Assembly: GCA_046154665.1 (NCBI GenBank)
Contig: JBJXFG010000036.1
Location: forward strand, 1-50,139
Direction: 5' to 3'
Source of the DNA: JAFLCM01 sp046154665
GTDB taxonomy: Bacteria > Planctomycetota > Phycisphaerae > Phycisphaerales > UBA1924
Length of the DNA stretch: 50,139 nt
Part shown: piece after piece, positions 25,060-32,922 of the stretch
Numbering within the stretch: position 1 is the first letter of the stretch
Layout: every line of letters begins with the position of its first letter
Notes under the pieces: generated by a model
The model's database searches: none
Told to the model about the DNA's origin: nothing
The model's input: the letters and a program-made list of their open reading frames with translations, nothing else
Translations under genes and position numbers: made by a program

Positions 25060-26189
25060 CCCCCACCCACCAGCCCGGCGATCTCCGCCTGGTGGTCCCG
25101 CAGCCACGCCGACTTGTTCTCGATGAACCGCGCCATGCTCAGACCATCGACACCGCCGAACTCGCCCGTGGCGGCGAGCGGCCCGCTGGCCTCGGCGATC
25201 AGCGCCTCGATCATCAGCCAGTTCAGCGACGACGCCTCCTCGCGCGACAGCAGCGCCGGTGCGTCACTGTCGTACCCGTTGACGAACGCGCGGGCCCGAT
25301 CGAGGTCCGCCGCCGCGGGCCACTCCTGCGCCGGTCCAGCGGCGCGGATCATGCTGAACTGCAGCACGCCGTAGGCGACATCGAGCACGCGCGGCGATGG
25401 CCGCACCGAATCGAAATCAATAAGCCCGACGATGGTGGTGGGGGGGGTGATGGTGGTGGTGGTGGTGGTGGAAGACAAGCCCGGCGCTGCGCCATCGAAC
25501 AGCAAGTTGCCCGGATGCCAATCGCCGTGCGTCAGTTGCAGCGGCCACTTCTCCACGCCGGCGCTCGCGGCCCGCTCGCTCGCCAGCGTGTACATCTCCC
25601 CGAGATGCCGCGCGATCTTGCGGGCGTCACTCGACCCGCTCGCGGCCTTCAGCCGGTCGCCCATCTGCACCAGTTCGGTCTGCACGCGGAGCAGCCGGTG
25701 GTAGCCGCGCGTGCCGCTCTGCGTGCCCGCATTCACACCGGGCGCCGTCGGCGGCATCACCATCTTCGCGAGCACGCCGTGAAGCCGACCCAGCATCGCC
25801 CCCGCCGCGCGGCACGCCGCGGGCGATTGATCGAACCCCGTCGACTTCACAAAGCGGTTGAGTTCGTACAAGCGCCCATCAAGCCGCAACAGAAGAGCGC
25901 CCCCCGTCGATCCACCCGGCCCCCGCACCGGCACCACCTCCGGCACCGGAAACCCCGTCCGCGACGCCTCCATCTGCACCATCTGGATCAGCGCCAGCAA
26001 TGGCTCATCCACCCCGACGGGCCGGCGCTTCAGCAAGAACGGACCCTTCTCACACGCCACCGCCCACTTGACGCTGTTGCCGACCCCGCGCCGGATCGGC
26101 TCGATCCGCTTGATCACCCCCGTGTCATAGTGCGACAGCACCCGCGCCAGTTCGGTCGGATCGGAGATTGACGGCGGAGTCGTGGACAC
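25056..26189 (-). CDS. Phosphotransferase of the APH / homoserine kinase II-like family
   Basis: A 377-aa protein-kinase-like small-molecule kinase. It has an N-lobe lysine region (GPFLLKRRPVG near residues 49-59), the catalytic loop LTHGDWHPGNLLF near 218-230 (Asp and Asn) and the metal-binding GLIDFDSV near 252-259. The substrate is not predictable; aminoglycosides, homoserine, choline or other hydroxyl compounds are all possible in this fold. The start is a GTG at 26189. Between the catalytic loop and the DFD motif, an ACC-type microsatellite and a G8 run (25432-25471) encode a SSTTTTTT-like insert, which would be prone to slippage. No SD is obvious. It lies downstream of yicC across an octamer array. 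Confidence 0.82.
   Translation of the reverse strand: MSTTPPSISDPTELARVLSHYDTGVIKRIEPIRRGVGNSVKWAVACEKGPFLLKRRPVGVDEPLLALIQMVQMEASRTGFPVPEVVPVRGPGGSTGGALLLRLDGRLYELNRFVKSTGFDQSPAACRAAGAMLGRLHGVLAKMVMPPTAPGVNAGTQSGTRGYHRLLRVQTELVQMGDRLKAASGSSDARKIARHLGEMYTLASERAASAGVEKWPLQLTHGDWHPGNLLFDGAAPGLSSTTTTTTITPPTTIVGLIDFDSVRPSPRVLDVAYGVLQFSMIRAAGPAQEWPAAADLDRARAFVNGYDSDAPALLSREEASSLNWLMIEALIAEASGPLAATGEFGGVDGLSMARFIENKSAWLRDHQAEIAGLVGGG
25432..25471. repeat. GGT trinucleotide microsatellite with G8 tract inside the APH-like gene
   Basis: The plus strand has GGT units, a run of eight G (25440-25447) and a further array of GGT units. On the coding strand it gives Thr-rich sequence between the two active-site motifs. 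Confidence 0.85.
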
Positions 26190-26278
26190 GCATGCAGATC
26201 AAAGGCGCGTGCCGCGTGGCGGGCCGGGTTCGGGTGTCCGAGTTCAAAGCACGGAAGAAGTCAGCACCGCCGCGTTAC

Positions 26279-26352
26279 TCCGCCACTCCGCCACTTGATC
26301 ACTCGACCACTTGACCACTCGACCACTCGACCACTCGACCACTCGACCACTT
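26279..26352. repeat. Octamer tandem repeat CCACTYGA
   Basis: About nine units with 8-bp period: CCACTCCG-type first, then CCACTTGA/CCACTCGA alternating, the last four identical. It belongs with the inverted-orientation array at 17601-17636. A further three CACCTCCG octamers lie at 26401-26423. Confidence 0.9.
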
Positions 26353-26427
26353 CCCCAAGACCCCTCCCTCACGATCGTGGTTCTGCGTTTCCCCACTCCG
26401 CACCTCCGCACCTCCGCACCTCCCCCC

Positions 26428-27348
26428 TCACTCTGCGTTCTGAACCTGCTCTTTGATCCGATCGATCGCCCCCTTGATCTCGACGATGTTGCGTGAGATC
26501 AGCGCATCGCCGGACTTGCTGGCGATGGTGTTGGCTTCGCGGAGCATCTCTTGCGCGAGGAAGTCGAGCGTGCGACCGACCGATCCGCCCGCGACGCCGC
26601 CGCCTGCTTTCTTCGGGTCGCCCCCGCCCAGCAGGTCCTTGAACTGGTCCATGTGGGCCCCGAGCCGCGCGATCTCCTCGGCGATGTCCGACCGCTCGGC
26701 AAAGATCGCCACTTCCTTCAGCAGGTCCGCGGGCTCGACTTTGACCCGCGCCGAATCCAGCAGCGTTTCGATCCGCAGCTGCAGCCGCTTCTGATAATCG
26801 TCCACCACCGCCGGCGTCCGCTCGGCGATCTTGGCCAGCCGGTCCACGATCAGCCCGTGGTGGCTCATCAAATCCGCCACCAGCGTCCGCCCTTCGAGCT
26901 CGCGCATGTGGACCAGCCGCGCGATGCCCTGCTCAAGCAGCTTCAAGAACGCCGTGCGCGCCTTCTGCAAACGCGCCTCTTCGTCCGCCGGCGGCTGCAG
27001 CACCCCCGGCAACGGCAGCAGCGCCGCCAGATCAATCCGCAGCGCCTCGGCACCGTTGCCCGTGCTCACCTGCCGAACCTGCTCCACATAGTTCGCCAGC
27101 GCCTCCTGGTTGATCCGGTACGCCGCCGACGCCGATGCTTCCGAGCACTTCCCGATGAGCGTGATCGTCCCGCGCGTCAGCTTCCGGCGCAGCTCGCTTT
27201 CGAGCTCGGCCTCGAGCCCCTGGTACTCCTCCGGCAGGCGGATGGTGCACTTGAAGTACTTGTTGTTGAGGCTGCGGACTTCGAGGAAGTAGTGCGTGCC
27301 CCCATCGTTCACGCTGGCTTCGCCGAAGCCGGTCATGCTGCGGATCAT
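26428..27348 (-). CDS. yicC: YicC/YloC family endoribonuclease
   Basis: A 306-aa protein with the YicC N-terminal signature MIRSMTGFG and VEVRSLNxKxF-type segment (LEVRSLNNKYFKCTIRLPE), and the C-terminal DUF1732 part (EVAIFAERSDIAEEIARLGAHMDQF, FLAQEMLREANTIASKSGD, IVEIKGAIDRIKEQVQN). E. coli YicC is a manganese-dependent endoribonuclease with a role in small-RNA turnover; that activity is inferred here from the family. The length is typical. It is the last gene of the minus-strand run tpiA-secG-yicC. A weak promoter-like pair (TTGGGT, 17 nt, TGTTAT on the minus strand at 27463-27491) lies about 115 nt upstream and could drive it separately. AAGGA is about 13 nt before the ATG. Confidence 0.92.
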   Translation of the reverse strand: MIRSMTGFGEASVNDGGTHYFLEVRSLNNKYFKCTIRLPEEYQGLEAELESELRRKLTRGTITLIGKCSEASASAAYRINQEALANYVEQVRQVSTGNGAEALRIDLAALLPLPGVLQPPADEEARLQKARTAFLKLLEQGIARLVHMRELEGRTLVADLMSHHGLIVDRLAKIAERTPAVVDDYQKRLQLRIETLLDSARVKVEPADLLKEVAIFAERSDIAEEIARLGAHMDQFKDLLGGGDPKKAGGGVAGGSVGRTLDFLAQEMLREANTIASKSGDALISRNIVEIKGAIDRIKEQVQNAE

Positions 27349-27619
27349 GCGGAGAGCTGGTCCTTTCGATCGAATCTCGAGCGGGGTGACGATTGAACCC
27401 TGGTGACTGGCCTCGGGCCCACAAGCCGCCGCGTCCGAGTGTGCATGGCCCGAAGGTCCTACATAACAACCACGCGGTCGAGTCTACCCAAAGGACGCAC
27501 CGTCGTTCGTCGAGACGCGCCGCCAACGAGCCCAGAGCGTCAGCGACGGGTTCTTTCGATTGCCCGAAGCATTGACTCTTCGAGCCGCGCCCTCACGCTC
27601 GGACTCGTCAGGGCCGGGA

Positions 27620-28159
27620 TCACTGCGGATTCGCGGGCGTCGGAATGGGATTCGCCGCAGGCTCGGAAGCGGGCGCGGCGGCCGGAGCAGCAGCCGGCGC
27701 GGGTGTGTTCTCGACCGGAGCGGGGTTGACCGGCACCGGCGTCTCGGTCGCGGGCGTCGAAGTTTCAGGCGTGGTCACGGGAGCGGTCCCCGCCGGCGCG
27801 GCCCCTTCGGGCGCGGCGGTGCCAGCCCCCGCGGGCGTCGAAGGCCCGCTCTGAGCCGGAGCGCCGACCGTCGCGGGGGCCGCCTTGGGCGGACGCACCA
27901 TGTAGTTCAGCGCGATCGCGGACCCGATGAACACCACGAAAATTCCGATGGTCACGGTGGTCAGCACGTCGCCCGTCTTGGCACCGAACGCCGTCTGGCC
28001 GGCCCCTTCAGCCCCACCCCCGCCAAACGCCCCGGCGATCCCGCCGCCCTGAGGCCGCTGGATCAGCACGATCAAGATCATGCACAGGCTGACGAACAGA
28101 AAAACCACGACCATCAGGCCGATGGACCAGACGGGGATGTCAAGTGCGAGGACGGGCAT
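27620..28159 (-). CDS. secG: Preprotein translocase subunit SecG with long Pro/Ala-rich tail
   Basis: A 179-aa inner-membrane component of the SecYEG channel. Two transmembrane segments (residues about 9-31 and 65-87) flank the conserved cytoplasmic motif LIQRPQGGGIAGAFGGGG and the TTVTIGIFVVFIGSAIALNY segment. SecG proteins usually end soon after the second helix; this one has about 90 further residues rich in Pro, Ala and Thr (PAPAAAPAAAPASEPAAN), probably unstructured and in the periplasm-facing or cytoplasmic tail. It follows tpiA on the minus strand, a pairing common in bacteria, and precedes yicC. Confidence 0.92.
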   Translation of the reverse strand: MPVLALDIPVWSIGLMVVVFLFVSLCMILIVLIQRPQGGGIAGAFGGGGAEGAGQTAFGAKTGDVLTTVTIGIFVVFIGSAIALNYMVRPPKAAPATVGAPAQSGPSTPAGAGTAAPEGAAPAGTAPVTTPETSTPATETPVPVNPAPVENTPAPAAAPAAAPASEPAANPIPTPANPQ

Positions 28160-28282
28160 GGGGATGGGTGTTCCAGTGGTTCCGAATGGGGACTAGGGTG
28201 CCCGCAGCAGATTTCCGCGTCGTTGGAGGCTCGAGTTCTCGCAGCGCTTCTGAGCGGATCCGGGCCGAGATGTTAGGCGGGT

Positions 28283-29056
28283 TCAACGCGTCCCCAGCGC
28301 CGCCTCGACAATCGGCAGGAACGTCTCGGCCTTCAGCGCCGCACCCCCGATCAGCCCGCCGTCGACATCGGGCTGATCGATCAGCACACGCGCGTTGTCG
28401 GGCTTCATCGAGCCCCCGTACTGGATCCGCAGCCCTGAGGCCGCTGTTTCGCCGAACATCCCCGCCAGCACGCGACGGATGTTCACATGCGCCGTCTGCG
28501 CGTCCACCGGCGTGGCGTTCCGCCCCGTCCCGATCGCCCACACCGGCTCGTACGCGATCACCAGCCGATCAAGCTGCTCGGGCTTCACCCCCGCCAACCC
28601 CGCTCGTACCTGGCGCTCGTTCACCCGGTCGGTCTGCCCCGCTTCGCGCTCTTCGAGCTTCTCGCCGCAGCACAGGATGCAGCGCAGCCCGGCGTTCAAG
28701 ACCGCCGACACCTTTCTGCCCACCAGTTCATCGGATTCCCCGATCACATGGCGCCGCTCGGAGTGCCCGGAAATAACCATCTGCACCCCCAGGTCGATCA
28801 GCATCGTGAGCGACACCTCGCCGGTGAAGGCCCCGTTGGGCTCGGGGCACACGTCCTGCGCCCCCAGCAGGACGCTGGATTTCGCCTGACGAAGCGCCGA
28901 CCCCACCGCATCCAGGTGCACAAACGCCGGGCACACCCCGACCTCAACCCCCGAACGCTCGTTCCACGCCTGATGCACCCCCATCGCCAGCCCCACGGCC
29001 CGGGCCCGGTCCTGGGTCATCTTCCAGTTTCCAACAACGATCGGCAGTCGTGGCAC
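28283..29056 (-). CDS. tpiA: Triosephosphate isomerase
   Basis: A 257-aa glycolytic TIM-barrel enzyme interconverting dihydroxyacetone phosphate and glyceraldehyde 3-phosphate. Catalytic residues are visible: GNWKM (Asn and Lys, residues 9-13), SGHSERR near 96 (His electrophile), AYEPVWAIGTG near 168-178 (Glu base and flexible loop) and the phosphate-binding GGSMKPDNA and GGLIGGAAL near 212-236. The start is a GTG at 29056 preceded by GGAGG at a good distance. It is the first gene of the run tpiA-secG-yicC. Confidence 0.96.
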   Translation of the reverse strand: MPRLPIVVGNWKMTQDRARAVGLAMGVHQAWNERSGVEVGVCPAFVHLDAVGSALRQAKSSVLLGAQDVCPEPNGAFTGEVSLTMLIDLGVQMVISGHSERRHVIGESDELVGRKVSAVLNAGLRCILCCGEKLEEREAGQTDRVNERQVRAGLAGVKPEQLDRLVIAYEPVWAIGTGRNATPVDAQTAHVNIRRVLAGMFGETAASGLRIQYGGSMKPDNARVLIDQPDVDGGLIGGAALKAETFLPIVEAALGTR

Positions 29057-29523
29057 AGCGGGCCTCCGGAGATGGGTCGGGTGGTTGGACGGCCAGAGCC
29101 AACGACGGGCTCGGACCGCGTGGGGGGTGGGGGGGGACCAAAAGTATTCGCGCGGACCACGCCCCGCCAGCGAACCTATCCGGGATCAGTTTCGTTGTGG
29201 TGGCGATCGATGGCGGTCACTGGTTCACGTGTCTCGGCAGGTTGCCCTCAACCGGCGCTTTGTAACGCCCGATAGAAGCGAAGGCCGAGAATACACCCGC
29301 TGGCGCTCGATCTCGGGCGGCGGTTCGTTTCCAGTCCCCCGAAAGACCCCGCATCGTGCTCCCGCACGGTCCGGGCCGATTGACAGTGGTTTCGTGCATG
29401 TTAGTGTGCGGTACCTTTGGCGGACGGTCCCCCACCGATCAGCCCGCCTCCCGCTCGCAGAACGCAGTCGACCAGCCGCGGCCGGAATGTCCCCCTTTGG
29501 GGTTCCGTCGCGTGGAGAAGGAA
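29057..29523. other. Divergent intergenic region between tpiA and the exopolysaccharide locus
   Basis: It contains G-rich runs (G6 and G8 near 29121-29136), a candidate rightward promoter (29380-29407) and a hairpin just before the SD of the Wza-like gene (GGAA...TTCC around CCCC/GGGG, 29483-29507). No gene is seen. The hairpin is close enough to the ribosome binding site to influence translation. Confidence 0.6.
29380..29407 (+). promoter_or_regulatory. Candidate sigma-70-type promoter of the exopolysaccharide locus
   Basis: A perfect TTGACA (29380-29385) is followed 16 nt later by TAGTGT. The -10 is weak (3 of 6). It is about 115 nt upstream of the first gene of the locus. Confidence 0.35.
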
Positions 29524-31314
29524 GTGAGTCACCGGATGCCCTCGTCCGATAATCAGCCGATCCAGAACCCCCGGACCGGATGGAAACCCCGCCGACCCGC
29601 GCGCGCCGTCGCCCTTGCAGGGCTGACCGGCCTGCTCGCGCTGGCCGCGTGCCAGGACGTGGATTCGTGGCTCTTCAATCCGTCCGTCGTGGGCCGCTGG
29701 GAGGAAACCCCGACCATCGTGCCCGTGCTTGAGCGGATCGACGTGATCGAGAACGACACGGGGGACTTCGTCGAGATCACGCAGGTGACGCGCGACGACC
29801 TGATGCCGCAGCCGATCGAGTCGCGGATCAAGCCGGGCGATGCCCTGCGGATCACGATTCTCGACTTCCCTGAGGCGGGTGCGGCGGGCGAGTTTGATCG
29901 CGTGGTGGACGCGCTGGGTTTCATCGATCTGCCCCTGATGCCCCGGATCAAGGTGGGTGGTCAGACGCAGCCGCGGATTCAGGCGATCGTCGAGCGTGCC
30001 CTCGTCGATGCCCGACTGCTCGACCGCCCGGTCGTGCAGGTCGAAACCGGCTCGCAAGATGAATCCACCTTCCGCATCTTCGGCGTGGTCGAAAAGCCCG
30101 GCCAGTTCCGTGTGCCGGGGCCTGATTACCGCCTGCTGCAAGCCATCACCGACGCCGGCGGCGTGAGCCCGGTGGTGCGGAAGATCTACGTCATCCGCCA
30201 GGTTTCGCTGGCCGACGAGCTCGAAGGCACGGGCGGTGCTCCGACGCCTGAACCGTCGGGTGAGCCGGGGATGCGGCCTGCGCCGTCGGGTTCGACGCCG
30301 AGGCCTTCGCAGCCCGCCCCCTCCGCGCCCGATGCGGGCGAGGACCTTCTGAAGGTCATCGATGATCTGACGGCGGAGCCCGTGCCTGAAACCCCTGCGG
30401 CGGCCCCGGAACAGCCAGCGACGCCGCCGACCGAGCCTCCCGCCGCGGCCCCGGGCAACGAGCAGGATGAACTGCTGGGCGCGCTCTCGAACGACGCCCC
30501 GCGTGCTTCATCGCAGCGCCGTCAGGCCCCCGCCAAAGTGCTCCCGCGCGTCAGTCCCTCGATGTCGGCCCATCAGGACGGCGACCAGCCGATGATCGAC
30601 CTGCCCGAGTCCACCTCGGATTCGACGGTCCCCGTTGCCCCACAGCCGCTCGCTTCTGAGGGCGGCACCACCGTCTCGGGTGGGCAGTGGGTGTTCCTCA
30701 ACGGCGAATGGGTCCGCGTCTTTAAGAAGATGGGTGACGCTGCCGGGGGCCTCCCCGAAGGCCGCGACCCGCTCTCGGCCCGTTCCAGCGGTGTCGAAGA
30801 CATCCTCACCCAGCGCGTCATCGAAGTGCCCGTGGGCCCCTTGCTCCAGGGTGCCGCGCAGTACAACCTCGTGGTCCGTCCCGGCGATGTGATCAACGTG
30901 CCCGGGCCCGATCAGGGCTTTGTTTACGCCGAGGGTCCGGGCATTAACCGAATCGGGGTCTACGGCCTTCCCCAGGCTGGCCAGTTGACCATCCAGCGAT
31001 TGGTGGCGGCGGCGGGTGGGCTGAGCGAGATCGCCGTCCCGGAACGCGTCGACATCACGCGCCGCGTGGGTGACAAGCGCCAGGCCACCGTTCGGCTCAA
31101 CCTCCGCGCCATCTACGAAGGCACCCAGCCCGACATCGTGCTGAAATCCGACGACCTGGTGAACTTCGGCACCAACTTCTGGGCCACCCCCATGGCCATC
31201 GTCCGCAACGGGTTCCGCATGACCTACGGCTTCGGGTTCCTGCTCGACCGCAACTTCGGTTCGGACGTCTTCGGCGTGCCGCCCGAATCGGTCTCTCGCG
31301 GCTTCGGCGGTTGA
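29524..31314 (+). CDS. Wza-like polysaccharide export lipoprotein with SLBB domains
   Basis: A 596-aa outer-envelope protein. GGAG at 6 nt favours the GTG at 29524 (an ATG lies at 29536). A lipoprotein signal ends in the lipobox LALAAC with Cys43. Residues about 99-175 are the polysaccharide export domain (ESRIKPGDALRITILDFPEAG), residues 178-215 a first SLBB-like beta-grasp (FGVVEKPGQF, LLQAITDAGGV) and residues 465-505 a second (VYGLPQAGQLTIQRLVAAAGGLSE). Between them sits an unusual ~200-residue Pro/Ala/Ser-rich insert, including the motif WVFLNGEWVRVF near residue 396. It is the first gene of the rightward locus, and the Wzc-like protein at 39880 is its expected partner. Confidence 0.85.
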   Translation: MSHRMPSSDNQPIQNPRTGWKPRRPARAVALAGLTGLLALAACQDVDSWLFNPSVVGRWEETPTIVPVLERIDVIENDTGDFVEITQVTRDDLMPQPIESRIKPGDALRITILDFPEAGAAGEFDRVVDALGFIDLPLMPRIKVGGQTQPRIQAIVERALVDARLLDRPVVQVETGSQDESTFRIFGVVEKPGQFRVPGPDYRLLQAITDAGGVSPVVRKIYVIRQVSLADELEGTGGAPTPEPSGEPGMRPAPSGSTPRPSQPAPSAPDAGEDLLKVIDDLTAEPVPETPAAAPEQPATPPTEPPAAAPGNEQDELLGALSNDAPRASSQRRQAPAKVLPRVSPSMSAHQDGDQPMIDLPESTSDSTVPVAPQPLASEGGTTVSGGQWVFLNGEWVRVFKKMGDAAGGLPEGRDPLSARSSGVEDILTQRVIEVPVGPLLQGAAQYNLVVRPGDVINVPGPDQGFVYAEGPGINRIGVYGLPQAGQLTIQRLVAAAGGLSEIAVPERVDITRRVGDKRQATVRLNLRAIYEGTQPDIVLKSDDLVNFGTNFWATPMAIVRNGFRMTYGFGFLLDRNFGSDVFGVPPESVSRGFGG

Positions 31315-31340
31315 TCCGAGCGTGAATACCTGATCCACCC

Positions 31341-31429
31341 GTGCCACCGACTTCCGTCCTCGGAAGTCGGTGCTTTCATTTCCGGAGGCCTCGGAGCACC
31401 GACTCGCCGCCGCGGCAAGCCGGTGGCAC
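31341..31429. repeat. Paired-hairpin repeat, family B
   Basis: The GTGCCAC / GTGGCAC ends enclose hairpin 1 (CACCGACTTCC/GGAAGTCGGTG) and hairpin 2 (CACCG...CGGTG, imperfect). The stem sequence differs completely from the copies at 15546 and 32395 while the ends are the same. It lies between the Wza-like gene and the PEP-CTERM gene. Confidence 0.85.
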
Positions 31430-31584
31430 AGGCGAGAAGTCGGCGGCACATGTCTCATACAGACTCTTGTAGCGTCGCTTGCTCTCCTGTACGCTCAATA
31501 CTTGCCCGGATGCACAGACCGGGCGTTCCCGCAGCTGACGGCGTGGCCTTTCGGTCGTGCTGTCCACACAGAGGAGAGTCAGAG

Positions 31585-32307
31585 ATGCTGTTCCGCCGCG
31601 CCAATCCAATGGTCCCCGTTGCCTCGTTCGCGCTGCTCGTTTCGGCGAGCGCGGCGCAAGCGGGCCTGCTCACCAACGGCTCGCTCGACGGGCCGACCAA
31701 CACCTTCTCGCTCGTGCCCGAGGGCTGGGCGAATCTGGTTCAGGGCACCACCGACACCGTGAGCGTCGCCGGCCACCCGTTTGCGGGGTTTGGCAACATC
31801 GCCGCCCAGCCCTACCCGGCCTCGCCCAACGGCGGGACGTTCTGCTGGTCTGCTGACTTCTTTGAATCGAACGCGGCGCTGCCTGAAGGGCTGCGTCAGA
31901 CGGTCTCGGGCTTCACGATCGGCGCGACGTACGAGATCGCGTTCGAGTACACCAACTTGGGTCTCTACAGCGCCCAGGGCAACATCCTGACCGACGCGTT
32001 CAACGCTCAGAACTACGCCTCGAGCGGGCGCTGGCTGGTGGGTGTCGACGACACCCAAGTGGGTGCCACCGACGCCGTGAACTTCGCGCCGCGGACCGGG
32101 GCCCAGGTGTGGACGACGTATGCCGTGAGCTTCGTCGCCTCGGCGACGAGCCACGAGCTCCGCTTCACCGCCGACTGGGTTTCCGGCGGCACGCACGTGG
32201 GCATGGGTATCGACGGCATCACGCTGACGCTCGTCCCCGCGCCGACGGCGGCGGGGGTGCTGGCGCTTGGCGGCGCTCTGGGCCTGCGGCGTCGGCGCGG
32301 TGCGTGA
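31585..32307 (+). CDS. Secreted PEP-CTERM-type protein (PAP variant)
   Basis: A 240-aa protein with a strong SD (GAGGAGAG) and a signal peptide (residues 1-27, FALLVSASAAQAG). The body is beta-rich with an extracellular carbohydrate-binding-like look (NGSLDGPTNTFSLVPEGWANL, TYEIAFEYTNLGLYSAQGN, LRFTADWVSGGTHVG), of the kind found in PEP-CTERM proteins. The last 24 residues are VPAPT, a hydrophobic stretch (AAGVLALGGALGL) and RRRRGA, the exosortase sorting signal with PAP instead of PEP. It lies two positions after the Wza-like gene and just upstream of the exosortase, so it is the obvious substrate. Family B paired hairpins lie on both sides. Confidence 0.83.
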   Translation: MLFRRANPMVPVASFALLVSASAAQAGLLTNGSLDGPTNTFSLVPEGWANLVQGTTDTVSVAGHPFAGFGNIAAQPYPASPNGGTFCWSADFFESNAALPEGLRQTVSGFTIGATYEIAFEYTNLGLYSAQGNILTDAFNAQNYASSGRWLVGVDDTQVGATDAVNFAPRTGAQVWTTYAVSFVASATSHELRFTADWVSGGTHVGMGIDGITLTLVPAPTAAGVLALGGALGLRRRRGA

Positions 32308-32394
32308 GTCTTCACGGCGAAACCAATCATCTCTGGAGCCAGACGGACCGAATCCACGACGGTTTGTTCACGCGGCAATCGCGTGAACGGTGCC

Positions 32395-32500
32395 GTGCCA
32401 CTGCTGGCTCCGTCCTCGGAGACAGCAGTGCCCGATGCACGCCCGTTCTCGGGGGTCTCGCACTGATGTCGGTCCCAATGCGGACCGCCATCAGTGGCAC
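32395..32500. repeat. Paired-hairpin repeat, family B
   Basis: Nearly the same sequence as 15546-15653: GTGCCACTGCTGGCTCC hairpin, linker, CACTGATG...CATCAGTG hairpin, GTGGCAC end. The two copies are about 105 bp and are 16.8 kb apart. Confidence 0.9.
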
Positions 32501-32922
32501 GACCGAGCGCGAGGTCTTGCCCGATTCGCCCCGAGGATGCCGCTCCTCGTCGGCGCGGGTCGCTACACTCTTTGCCCCTTCGGGAATCCCCTCGGCCAAG
32601 CCGCCGGTGGGCCTGGAGGCAAAGCAGGGATGCTGGGCCGGCGAATCTCCGATCATGCGGCGGACGTGGTTGTCGGCAAACCGAACCGGCGGCCGCGCCA
32701 TTCGTAGCAGGTCGGCGGATGGCACTCGGGCGAAACGGTCGGTGGGTTATCGGTCGTTGTTCGGGATTCGGTTGCTTTGGACCGATCTCTTCCCGCTGCC
32801 TCTCTGTCCTCCCACCGGGGGCGGGGACTCCCCGAGGGGGGCGGATCGGTCGATGGAATGGGTCCGCGCTGCGTGTGGCGCGGACCAAGACGAGGCCCCA
32901 CTGGGCCGTGGAGACGTGAAGT
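32501..32922. other. Long non-coding region upstream of the exosortase gene
   Basis: More than 400 nt without a convincing gene. A -10-like TACACT sits at 32564-32569 in the context CGCTACACTCT, which resembles CGCTATACTCT upstream of atpC (44802). Several GC-rich stems are possible around 32590-32640, but I could not match a known riboswitch. Confidence 0.45.

Noticed and set aside
32590..32660. Possible cyclic di-GMP riboswitch upstream of the exosortase
   Set aside because: A GGCAAAGC stretch is reminiscent of part of the GEMM motif, but the other conserved blocks and the closing helix are not found.
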